Under the pieces are notes generated by a model. It had not been told where the DNA came from and ran no database searches. It was given only the letters and a program-made list of their open reading frames with translations. Shown here one piece after another: positions 1 through 7,798 of a stretch of 50,070 bases of DNA (its first letter is position 1; every line of letters begins with the position of its first letter). The position numbers and the translations under genes were made by a program. Source of the DNA: Planctomycetota bacterium (GTDB taxonomy: Bacteria > Planctomycetota > Planctomycetia > Pirellulales > Pirellulaceae); NCBI GenBank assembly GCA_027622275.1, contig JAQBZB010000027.1, forward strand, positions 1-50,070. The letters run 5' to 3'.

Positions 1-45
1 GCTCGGCGGGAGCCTCGCCCTCCCAGGAACCGGGAGTCTCGTGAG

Positions 46-1080
46 TTAGCCAGCCTCGGCAGAAGCACAGCGATGCTGGGATCTGACAAGCTGCGTGGCG
101 AGCTTCACCGCCTCGATCATACTGGTCGCTTCGGCTTTTCCCTGCCAAGCGATGTCGAGCGCCGTTCCGTGATCGACAGAGGTCCGTATGATCGGCAAGC
201 CGAGAGTGACATTCACGGCAACATCGAACGCCAGTGCCTTGAGCGGGATATGGCCTTGGTCGTGATACATACAAACGAAACAGTCCGTTTCACGACGACG
301 ATCTGGTAAGAAGGCCGTGTCTGGCGGAACTGGGCCTTCGACGTGGATTCCACGGCGACGCGCCAGCTCGATCGCCGGGGCGATGATCCGCTCCTCTTCG
401 CGGTCGCCGAACAATCCATCTTCGCCTGCATGAGGGTTCAGAGCGCAAACCACCAGCTTCGGCTGCCTGCCGCGCAACTGGCTCATCGCCGCGTGACTGA
501 TCTCGATCACTTCCAGAATTCGGTCGATCGTCAAGATCGCCGGCACGTCGCGGTAACCGACATGCGTCGTGACGAAACTGCAAGTGATCTCGTCGCAAGT
601 TAGCATCATGCAGACGCGGTTGGAATGAGTTTCGGCGGCAAAGATCTCGGTGTGGCCAGGGTAATGGATGCCCGCGGAATTCAGAGCCTTCTTATGAATT
701 GGGCCGGTGGTGACGGCGTCGACCTTTCCGGTCATCGCCGCGTCGATTGCCGCCTTGATGTAGCGATACGACGCGCGCCCGGTCATCTCGTTGACCACGC
801 CCGGTGTCACCGCGATCGAGCGATCTTCGGCGAAGTCGATGATGGTCGGCTCCGTGATTTTGTCCCACGTTGCTTCCCACGTGACATGGTCCACGACACG
901 GGGTAGCGTCCCCAAACGACAGCACTCCGCGACGGACTCCAGCACGCCTGCGTCACCGAAGACGAGCGGCATGCATTGCTGCTGCGTTGGCGCGTGCGAC
1001 AAGAGCCGCAAGCACACTTCGGGGCCGACGCCCGCCGGGTCGCCCATCGTGACCGCGATCTTTGGTAGCTGCATCGTCAT
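46..1080 (-). CDS. pdxA: 4-hydroxythreonine-4-phosphate dehydrogenase PdxA
   Basis: The 344-aa product has the usual PdxA length. It starts with the family signature TMGDPAGVGPEV, has the metal-ligand region around PGHTEIFA, then NPHAGEDGLFGDREE and YHDQGHIPLKAL. The known family reaction is NAD-dependent oxidation of 4-phosphooxy-threonine in the DXP-dependent pyridoxal phosphate pathway, in the cytoplasm, with a divalent metal bound by conserved histidines. All the signature blocks are visible, so I expect an active enzyme. The gene lies directly downstream of the transpeptidase gene with a 4-nt gap, so the two are probably cotranscribed. No other PLP-synthesis gene is in the window. Confidence 0.97.
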   Translation of the reverse strand: MTMQLPKIAVTMGDPAGVGPEVCLRLLSHAPTQQQCMPLVFGDAGVLESVAECCRLGTLPRVVDHVTWEATWDKITEPTIIDFAEDRSIAVTPGVVNEMTGRASYRYIKAAIDAAMTGKVDAVTTGPIHKKALNSAGIHYPGHTEIFAAETHSNRVCMMLTCDEITCSFVTTHVGYRDVPAILTIDRILEVIEISHAAMSQLRGRQPKLVVCALNPHAGEDGLFGDREEERIIAPAIELARRRGIHVEGPVPPDTAFLPDRRRETDCFVCMYHDQGHIPLKALAFDVAVNVTLGLPIIRTSVDHGTALDIAWQGKAEATSMIEAVKLATQLVRSQHRCASAEAG

Positions 1081-1084
1081 GCGA

Positions 1085-2827
1085 TCAGTAGCCTACGGCC
1101 GCGCCGTCTTTGCGAGCCTCGGTTGCACCATGCAGGACGCCGTTTTTTCGATCGATCAAGATCCCTTGGTATCCGCCAAAGGCTCCCTTGGCTCGCATCA
1201 CTTGATGGCCTTTCGCCCGCAAGGCTTCCACGGTTCCGTTCGAGATCCCGGATTCGACTTGCACGATTCCAGCACCTTGAGCCGCCACGCCCGTCGGTTC
1301 CGCGCTGCCAAGATGCCGCACTCGCGCGGCATCGCCCGCGGCCTGCACGTTCATGCCGAAGTCAATCAAGTTGACGACCACCTGTGCATGTCCTTGCGGC
1401 TGCATGTCACCTCCCATGACACCGAAGCAGAAATACGGTTCGCCGTCTTTGGTCAGCATCGCGGGGATGATCGTGTGGAAGGGTCGTTTACGTGGCTGGT
1501 AAACGTTGAGGTGTCCTTCTTCGAGCGAAAACAGGGCTCCGCGGTTCTGCAGCGCAAAGCCAACTTCTCCGGGGACAATCTGCGAGCCGAAGCCGTGGTA
1601 GTTGCTTTGAATGAACGAGCAGCAATTGCGGTCCTTGTCGACGACCGTCAAGTAGATCGTGTCGCCATGAACGAGTTTCGGATCGCCGGCAGGAACGTCA
1701 GTCGCCGCTCTGTCCATGTCGATCCGCTGCACCTGTCGCGCCGCGTACTGCTTCGAGATCAGCTCGGCCGTCGGCAGCTTGTTGAATGCTGGATCGGCGT
1801 AGAACTTGGCTCGATCTGCAAAGGCGAGCTTCTTGGCCTCGACAAACAGGTGCAAATACTCCGGGCTGCCGAATCCCATCGACTTGACATCGAACGGTTC
1901 CAGTGCGTTTAGTATCTGCAATGCCGCGATGCCCTGACCGTTGGGCGGCAGTTCCCAAACGTCGTAGCCGCGATAGTTCGTCGACACGGGCTCGACCCAT
2001 TCCGCTTCGTGCTCGGTGAAGTCGCTCATCGAGAGGAATCCGCCATTCGCTTCGCTGAAGGCGACAATCGCCTCGGCAATGTCTCCCCGATAGAACGCCT
2101 CGGGGCCGTTGGTTGCAATGCGGCGATAGGATGCGGCGAGTCGTGGGTTCTTGAACAACTCGCCAAACTTCGGTGCCCGTGTACCGTCGACGAGGTACGT
2201 CTTTGCCGAGTCCGGCCACTCCTTCAGCTTGGCAGTAGCTCCCTTCCAAGAGCTTGCAATCACTTCCGCTACCGGAAATCCTTCTTCCGCGGTGGCAATC
2301 GCCGGTGCCAATAACTCGTCGAACGACTTGCTCCCGAATCGATCGTGCAGTTCCTGCCAACCGCTCACGCAACCAGGCACAGACCACGACAGCGGCCCAA
2401 ACGTCGGGATTTGTTTGTGGCCCAGCCGCAAGAACTCGTCGCGTGTAAGATTGCCCGGACTCCGCCCGCTGGCATTCAAGCCATACAGTTTCTGCGTCTC
2501 ATCGTCCCAATAGATTGCAAACAGATCGCCGCCGATTCCGCAGCTCATCGGCTCGACCAGGCCAATCATCGCGCTGGCGGCGATCGCCGCATCGGCAGCG
2601 TTGCCGCCGGCCTTGAGCACATCGAGTCCGGTTTCCGCGGCGAGTGGATGGCTGGTCGCGACGATCCCGTGCTTGGCGAGAACGACGGAGCGGCTTTGAT
2701 GGGGATCACCGACCGGGCGATCGTATCCGGCGGCGCGTACAGTATTCACATCGTCATGAAAGAACTCGGTCATGATGCAACTCACCGCTACGAAGAATGA
2801 CAGAGCAAGCAACGCATAACGCGTCAT
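1085..2827 (-). CDS. ggt: gamma-glutamyltransferase (exported Ntn hydrolase)
   Basis: The 580-aa protein matches gamma-glutamyltranspeptidase. An N-terminal hydrophobic segment (about residues 4-18) with AVSC suggests export, possibly as a lipoprotein. The large-subunit block HPLAAETGLDVLKAGGNAAD and the SCGIGGDLF block are present. The predicted autoprocessing nucleophile is Thr390 in HGDTIYLTVVDKD, aligning with the first residue of the small subunit in characterised enzymes. The oxyanion-region GVMGGDMQPQGH follows. The family cleaves glutathione and other gamma-glutamyl compounds in the periplasm. The processing site reads DTIY rather than the common TTHY, so it may be a diverged amidohydrolase of the same fold. 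It is followed at 4 nt by pdxA. Confidence 0.93.
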   Translation of the reverse strand: MTRYALLALSFFVAVSCIMTEFFHDDVNTVRAAGYDRPVGDPHQSRSVVLAKHGIVATSHPLAAETGLDVLKAGGNAADAAIAASAMIGLVEPMSCGIGGDLFAIYWDDETQKLYGLNASGRSPGNLTRDEFLRLGHKQIPTFGPLSWSVPGCVSGWQELHDRFGSKSFDELLAPAIATAEEGFPVAEVIASSWKGATAKLKEWPDSAKTYLVDGTRAPKFGELFKNPRLAASYRRIATNGPEAFYRGDIAEAIVAFSEANGGFLSMSDFTEHEAEWVEPVSTNYRGYDVWELPPNGQGIAALQILNALEPFDVKSMGFGSPEYLHLFVEAKKLAFADRAKFYADPAFNKLPTAELISKQYAARQVQRIDMDRAATDVPAGDPKLVHGDTIYLTVVDKDRNCCSFIQSNYHGFGSQIVPGEVGFALQNRGALFSLEEGHLNVYQPRKRPFHTIIPAMLTKDGEPYFCFGVMGGDMQPQGHAQVVVNLIDFGMNVQAAGDAARVRHLGSAEPTGVAAQGAGIVQVESGISNGTVEALRAKGHQVMRAKGAFGGYQGILIDRKNGVLHGATEARKDGAAVGY

Positions 2828-2936
2828 CGCTTCAACCTCCAGAGTGCGCAGGAAACAGACCCGTTTGTACGCTGCATTCCGCGAGAAGGCAACACGCGGC
2901 AGAGGTTATCGTGGCACCCAGCACGGCAGGCGAATA

Positions 2937-3209
2937 CTAGCTGCCTGGCTTTGCCGACTTGATCAGCTTTTGAAGACGCGACTTGGTGCGAGCAGCTTTG
3001 TTCTTGTGGATGATGTTCTTCTGGCCGGCGCGGTCCAGACGCTTGGTTGCGTCCTGCATCTCGGCTTCTGCTTTGCCGACGTCGCCTGCTTGGACTGCTT
3101 CCCGAACCTTGCGAAGCTGTGATCTCAGTGCCGACTTGACGGCTTTGTTACGGTCACGTCGTACTTCCGTTTGACGAAGTCGCTTCTTGGCACTATTGGT
3201 ATTTGGCAT
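2937..3209 (-). CDS. rpsT: 30S ribosomal protein S20
   Basis: This 90-aa basic protein has the S20 pattern: MPNTNSAKKRLRQTEVRRDRN at the N-terminus, alternating Lys/Arg-rich helices, and the conserved I-H-K-N-K-A-A-R-T-K-S-R-L block near the C-terminus. S20 is a primary binder of the 5' domain and helix 44 of 16S rRNA in the small subunit. Length is typical. The gene stands alone: 71 nt separate it from the end of the upstream TPR gene, and about 110 nt from the next gene, with no convincing terminator visible. Codon and length features look ordinary for a housekeeping gene. Confidence 0.98.
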   Translation of the reverse strand: MPNTNSAKKRLRQTEVRRDRNKAVKSALRSQLRKVREAVQAGDVGKAEAEMQDATKRLDRAGQKNIIHKNKAARTKSRLQKLIKSAKPGS

Positions 3210-3280
3210 GGCTTCTTTTGAAGAACTCGGGGGTCTCGGTAGTTGGGTTCCGGAACGGGCGTCCCTGTGACAAAGTAGAA

Positions 3281-4723
3281 TCAGCCTTTATGGCGAATCT
3301 CTCGAATCTTGTCTAGCCGGGGGGCTGCGTCCTTGTAGGCGGGATCGAGCGCGAGCAATGCGGACAGATGCTCTTCCGCCGTGTCATAGTTGCGCAATCC
3401 AGCCGCCAAGACGCCGCTTCGATATCGCGCAAGCTTGTGCAAGTCAACGTCTTCCGTTGTCGCGGCCCCGGTCACCGCGCGCAGGTAGCATTCCATCGCC
3501 TTGTCGTATTGCTTCGTTCGCTGGAGGCATTCGCCCAGCTCCAACAAGGCATTTGCCTGCCGATTCTCCAGCCCGGCAGCTTCGGAAAGAAGCGGAATGG
3601 CCTCTCGATAATTGCCAGCCTTGCGGAGCCGCACGCCGAGTTGGAACTTGGCTTCAAGATCGTTCGGATATCGCTCGGATCGTGCGTTAAACACTTCCAG
3701 CTCGTAACGATTCAGATCCTGACGCAGCTGATCTGCAAGCTGTTGGGCCGCTTCCTCACCGCTGGCGGTCGCACGTTTCTCGGCGATCGTGATCTGCTCT
3801 AGTTTACGCAAGATCTCGATATCTTCGAGCCGTTCGCGAGCTTTCAAGTTCCCACCGGATGCCGCTACCGCCTTATTCAACACATGGGCCGCGTCGCCAA
3901 GTCGTTGTTCGGCGATATGTAAATCCGCCAGTTCGAAGTAGCTCTCGACATCGGTCGGATTGTTGGCGACCGCTCGCTCCAGCTCCTGTCGCGGTGTGAG
4001 TGTGAACTCGCGACGCTCCGTGGCTGCGCCGGCCGCAACTTTCGATTCCGCTTCGGCCTGGCGTTGCGCCCGCCGCCGTGTGCTGGGGCGAGTATCTTCC
4101 TGACGCGTCACGCCAATCGTCTTCGCGATCTGAAGCTCGGAGATCATCCGTTGGGCTTCATCGTCACCGCGTTTGGCTTCGTCGACACGGGTCCAGCAAC
4201 TAATGGCTTGATCGAATTGACCCATGCGAGCCAGAGATAAGGCACAATGCCGGTTGACCGCCGCGTCCTGCGGATTCGGGGCGAGTGCGTTTTTCAAATA
4301 GCGCAGCTCGGCTTGGTGATAGCCAAAGGCCGCGCAAGCTTCTGCCGCGGCTCGCAATGTCACCACGTCCCACGGGTTAGATTTCAATGCTTCCGCTGCG
4401 AGCTTCAGGACCTGTCTCCAGTTTTCTTTCGCAACCGCCTTCTTGATCGGTCCCTTGCCGCCGAAGTTGAGCATCGCCCCGCGTTTATTGTTGTTGTACT
4501 TCCGATGCAGGTTCTCCAGGAACGCTTCGAGATAGACTGTGTTGGCGGGGTCGTGAAGTACACACTGCAACAAGAACGAGTGGACATAGTCATAGTCGTA
4601 CTTTTCCTGCGTCATCAACTTGGTGCCCTGCTCGTAGCACTCTTGAAGCCGACGCCGAACTTTGGGAGAAATCGCTGCCTCTTCTGACGGATCGGATGCA
4701 GCGGTCGACGAATCCTGCGCCAT
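3281..4723 (-). CDS. TPR-repeat protein, planctomycete type
   Basis: I place the start at the internal ATG giving MAQDSSTAASDPSEE (480 aa), because the longer open frame upstream adds a basic stretch without family character. After a disordered acidic N-terminus the protein is almost entirely helical with TPR-like units, for example around WDVVTLRAAAEACAAFGY, NPTDVESYFELADLHIAEQ, and RQANALLELGECLQRTKQYD through to AEEHLSALLALDPAYKDA. A central basic segment (TRPSTRRRAQRQAEAE) links two TPR blocks. TPR arrays bind partner proteins; no catalytic motif is seen. There is no signal peptide, so it is probably cytoplasmic. The partner cannot be inferred from context. Confidence 0.85.
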   Translation of the reverse strand: MAQDSSTAASDPSEEAAISPKVRRRLQECYEQGTKLMTQEKYDYDYVHSFLLQCVLHDPANTVYLEAFLENLHRKYNNNKRGAMLNFGGKGPIKKAVAKENWRQVLKLAAEALKSNPWDVVTLRAAAEACAAFGYHQAELRYLKNALAPNPQDAAVNRHCALSLARMGQFDQAISCWTRVDEAKRGDDEAQRMISELQIAKTIGVTRQEDTRPSTRRRAQRQAEAESKVAAGAATERREFTLTPRQELERAVANNPTDVESYFELADLHIAEQRLGDAAHVLNKAVAASGGNLKARERLEDIEILRKLEQITIAEKRATASGEEAAQQLADQLRQDLNRYELEVFNARSERYPNDLEAKFQLGVRLRKAGNYREAIPLLSEAAGLENRQANALLELGECLQRTKQYDKAMECYLRAVTGAATTEDVDLHKLARYRSGVLAAGLRNYDTAEEHLSALLALDPAYKDAAPRLDKIREIRHKG

Positions 4724-4950
4724 ACGGTTGCTTTCGTGCTTGCGAAGCCTGTTCGAGATGCCGGTGGGAACTCTTCGTATTCTAACCGGTACGTGTTGGG
4801 TCAGCCAACGGCAGCGAGATGGACTTTCCGCGTTGCCTGACATCGAGCCTGAAGATACCACGCTGTGCGCGAGTCTCCGACCCCGCGCTACTCGCGACCG
4901 CCGGTCTCACTGCCGAGGTCAGATATCTGCGCCGAGCAAGCGACGAATGA

Positions 4951-5178
4951 TCAAACCCAATCGAGCCCTGTCTTCACCTTCACGCGATCGACGTAATCGC
5001 CCAGCAGACCGCCGATGACATCCCAGCGGGCGGGCCGACGGACTTCAATGTCACCGTGTTCGTTGATTCTCACGATGGTGTCGTCTTCGACGCCAGCCGC
5101 TTCCAGGTTGCTGTGGTTCAACTCGTCGTCGGCGACGATCTGACTTAATGTCTTGCCAGTCATTTCCAAAAATCGCAT
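4951..5178 (-). CDS. small conserved acidic protein, function unknown
   Basis: A 75-aa open frame, MRFLEMTGKTLSQIVADDEL..., with balanced charge and no membrane segment. The pattern (short helix, then a VEDDTIVRINEHGDIEVRRP strand-rich part, then GGLLGDYVDRVKVKTGLDW) looks like a real folded small protein rather than a shadow frame. No longer competing frame overlaps it convincingly. An internal Met at residue 6 is an alternative start. I do not recognise a named family. It lies alone between the TPR gene and a hairpin repeat. Confidence 0.65.
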   Translation of the reverse strand: MRFLEMTGKTLSQIVADDELNHSNLEAAGVEDDTIVRINEHGDIEVRRPARWDVIGGLLGDYVDRVKVKTGLDWV

Positions 5179-5497
5179 AGCTAACGTCGCCTTGTTGCTC
5201 GATCAGTGAATCCGTCTGGCGAAACAAAGACAAGAGACTATTCGCCGGATGACAAGCTCAAGTTTAATCCAGCGGCAGCGGAAGTTGAAGCGTGCGACGC
5301 CGCTCGTTCCCAGGCTCCTGCCCAATGCCACTCACTTTGTAGTGGTGGCTTCCAGCCGCCACGTGATTTCACGGGAATTCGCGGCGGCTGGAAGCCACCA
5401 CTACGTCCGATCGATTCGCGGACTGGATAGCATTGGGCGCTAGCCGCGGACCCAACATCGGATGCCCGACGCTAGCGCGTTCGGCTCAGTCCACAAA
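5179..5497. other. intergenic stretch dominated by a large hairpin
   Basis: Nothing here looks coding. The content is a long imperfect palindrome centred near 5371 (listed separately) plus flanking sequence. Short frames across it are only readthroughs of the palindrome. Confidence 0.6.
5321..5437. repeat. long inverted repeat (22-bp perfect stem plus outer stem)
   Basis: Positions 5339-5360 and 5383-5404 are perfect 22-bp inverted copies of a sequence containing GTGGTGGCTTCCAGCCGCC, separated by 22 nt. Outer arms CCCAATGC (5321-5328) and GCATTGGG (5430-5437) pair as well. The whole unit could fold into a cruciform or a strong RNA hairpin. It resembles an interspersed palindromic repeat (REP/MITE-like) rather than a terminator, since no T-run follows. 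It lies downstream of the nuo operon's last gene, so it may also stabilise or end that transcript (inference). Confidence 0.8.
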
Positions 5498-5926
5498 TCA
5501 AGCCGCAACTCGCTTCAACTCTTCCAGCGACTCGAGATGTCCCTTGGCAGCGCCGAGCGTTTCTTCGGCTAAGGCTTTGGCCAGCGGAGCCATGCTGAGT
5601 TGCGTCACAACCGCTTCGATGGCTACGAGGTCTTCCTTCTGCTCCTTGATAATTTCGTTGAGCAAAAAGTCGAACGACAGATCGTGGTAGCCCGTGTAGT
5701 AGATGGGGAACTCGCCATTGTCGACGACGCCATGATGCTCGATGACCATCGCCGCCAACCGCGCGGACGTATCGCGTTGATCGGCGGCCATCAAGCGCAA
5801 CGTCTCCTTGGCCGCCTCGTCACCGCGATGCCACGCCGGTGCGGCGTAAGTCAGATATGCCGGCAGCGAGCGATTGTGCATCGCAATAAGCCGGTTGAGC
5901 AGGTGGTTGATCGTTGCTTCACTCAT
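5498..5926 (-). CDS. ferritin-like four-helix protein at the end of the nuo operon
   Basis: The 142-aa helical protein begins MSEATINHLLNRLIAMHNRSLP and carries spaced Glu/His residues in helices (RLAAMVIEHHG; LLNEIIKEQKEDLVAIEAVV). That fits a ferritin-like or DUF2383-like four-helix bundle, but I cannot confirm a complete diiron site by eye. It starts 12 nt after nuoN ends, so it is probably transcribed with complex I. A role in iron handling or redox protection near complex I is only inference. An alternative is a non-metal four-helix protein. Confidence 0.7.
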   Translation of the reverse strand: MSEATINHLLNRLIAMHNRSLPAYLTYAAPAWHRGDEAAKETLRLMAADQRDTSARLAAMVIEHHGVVDNGEFPIYYTGYHDLSFDFLLNEIIKEQKEDLVAIEAVVTQLSMAPLAKALAEETLGAAKGHLESLEELKRVAA

Positions 5927-5938
5927 GGATCGAATAAC

Positions 5939-7798
5939 CTAAGCAGCCGCCAGCAGATAAAGGGTTGCCGCGTGAGCCCATTCGCTCAACACATTCCAGT
6001 TCAACATCAGCAGCAGCGTCGGTGCCGTGACCAGCCAGACGAAAGCACCCTGAAGCGAAACCTCCGGGTAGACGAACGGCGGGCGATCAGCCGGTTCTTC
6101 CTCCATCGTCATGACTTTCACGACACGCAAGTAGTAGAACAGACTGATCGCGGTATTCATGCCGCCGATCACCAGCAGAACCATCAAAAATCCCGCGGGA
6201 TGACCGGCACTCACGCTGACCTCGTAGCCGTCGACCAACGACGCGAAGATGGCGAACTTGCCAATGAACCCGGACAACGGCGGCAAGCCAACAAGACTGA
6301 ACAGAGTCAGCGACAGGCAAATCACGGTCAGTGGACAGCGGCGAATCAATCCGGCATAGTCGGCGATCTGTTCGGTGTGCATGGCGTTGCGGAGAAACGC
6401 CACGATCGCGAAGGCAGCGAGATTCATAAACACATAAGTCGCGATGTAGATCGCCAGCGCGGCGATCGCGTCCTGCGCTTGCAAGGGCGCATCGCCAGCC
6501 ATTACGAGGAAGGCGGCGACGCTCATCATCATGTATCCGGCATGAGCGATCGTCGAGTAGGCCAGCAGGCGTTTAATGTTCGTCTGTCCGTAGGCCGCCA
6601 GGTTGCCGAACGTGCAAGTGATGGCAGCCAGGAAGGCGATCAACTTGGCCATGAACGTTCTTGATGCAGCGAGGCCGTCGATCGCTGCTGCCGAGGCATT
6701 GGGCTCGTCACCGCCTTCAGCGTGCCCGGTGTGCGATTGGCTTGCGGTTGTTGGTTCTTCACCTTCGTCCGCGAGCGCAAATAGGCCGCCATTGGAATGA
6801 TTCAGCGACACTGTCTCGTTCGGTGCGTGCTGTTGTGCCACTGACCTTGAACCGGGCTCGATGCCGACGGGCGGGATGGCTCCGAATCCGATAGCGACTC
6901 GGACCAGCAACGCCAAAGCAGCGGCCTTCGAGGCGATACTCAAGAACGCGTTGACTTCCGCGCACGCGCCCTCGAACACGTCCGGGCACCAGAAGTGGAA
7001 CGGAACGGCGGATAACTTGAACGCGAGACCGACCATCATCAACAAGCCGCCGAGCGCGAGGACCATGATCTCCCCACTAGGCATTCCCGGCAATCGTTCC
7101 GCGAGTTGAGCGGCCATGGTCGGCAAGTGGGCTGTGTTCAACAGGCCCGCGACGAGACTGATTCCATAAAGCATCACGCCCGCCGCGCCGGCACCGTAGA
7201 CCGAATACTTGAGCGCGGCTTCGCTTCCCGTCCGCCGCCCTTTCAGCATTCCCGCCAAGACATAGGACGGCACGCTGGCCATCTCGACCGCCATAAAGAC
7301 CATCAGCAAGTGATTCGCCGAGGCCATCAAGCACATGCCCAACGTCGAGCCGAGGACGAGTGTATAGATGTCCGCTCCGTCCTCCCGATCCGGAATGCCC
7401 GAGAGTTTCGTGAAGACCGCAAACAGAAACGCAAAACCGATCAACACGCTGCGCATGTACACCGTGAACGGGTCGTAGACGAGCATCCCGGTGAAGATTT
7501 CCATCCGCGTAACGGCGGCCAGCGATCCGGGCAACGGCGGGTGGCTGCCAAGGTGCTTCCAAGGTGACGAGGCAACCAGTGCGAGTCCGGTTCCGATCAG
7601 CATCACCCAAAACAGATCAACTTTGCTGCCACCTTTGAACAGCCGGATGAAGAGCAGCAAGACAATCGTCGCGCACAAGCACAACTCTGGCGCGAACACA
7701 CCGAGACTCGAATCCGCGGTCGGCAGGGAGAACAATCCCCCGGACACGGAGCCCTTGGTATCGATGATCAGTTGACTAACGAGTTCGTGCAGATTCAC
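5939..7798 (-). CDS. nuoN: NADH-quinone oxidoreductase subunit N (enlarged)
   Basis: A 619-aa polytopic antiporter-like subunit of the complex I membrane arm. The conserved core is visible: VEMASVPSYVLAGMLKGRRTGSEAALKYS-type helices, KLSAVPFHFWCPDVFEGA with the key lysine, and LLAYSTIAHAGYMMM. It is longer than the usual roughly 480-500 aa. A hydrophilic low-complexity insertion lies at about residues 310-378 (rich in Ser, His, Glu), between two transmembrane helices. It couples quinone reduction to ion translocation as part of the complex. Its start overlaps the nuoM stop by 4 nt, implying translational coupling. Confidence 0.96.
   Translation of the reverse strand: MNLHELVSQLIIDTKGSVSGGLFSLPTADSSLGVFAPELCLCATIVLLLFIRLFKGGSKVDLFWVMLIGTGLALVASSPWKHLGSHPPLPGSLAAVTRMEIFTGMLVYDPFTVYMRSVLIGFAFLFAVFTKLSGIPDREDGADIYTLVLGSTLGMCLMASANHLLMVFMAVEMASVPSYVLAGMLKGRRTGSEAALKYSVYGAGAAGVMLYGISLVAGLLNTAHLPTMAAQLAERLPGMPSGEIMVLALGGLLMMVGLAFKLSAVPFHFWCPDVFEGACAEVNAFLSIASKAAALALLVRVAIGFGAIPPVGIEPGSRSVAQQHAPNETVSLNHSNGGLFALADEGEEPTTASQSHTGHAEGGDEPNASAAAIDGLAASRTFMAKLIAFLAAITCTFGNLAAYGQTNIKRLLAYSTIAHAGYMMMSVAAFLVMAGDAPLQAQDAIAALAIYIATYVFMNLAAFAIVAFLRNAMHTEQIADYAGLIRRCPLTVICLSLTLFSLVGLPPLSGFIGKFAIFASLVDGYEVSVSAGHPAGFLMVLLVIGGMNTAISLFYYLRVVKVMTMEEEPADRPPFVYPEVSLQGAFVWLVTAPTLLLMLNWNVLSEWAHAATLYLLAAA

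Noticed and set aside
1-45. Possible palindromic repeat at the left edge (GGGAGCCTCGCCCTCCC)
   Set aside because: Cut by the window boundary, so its extent and partner arm cannot be judged.
791-1912. 373-codon plus-strand open frame
   Set aside because: Antisense across pdxA and ggt, both confidently identified.
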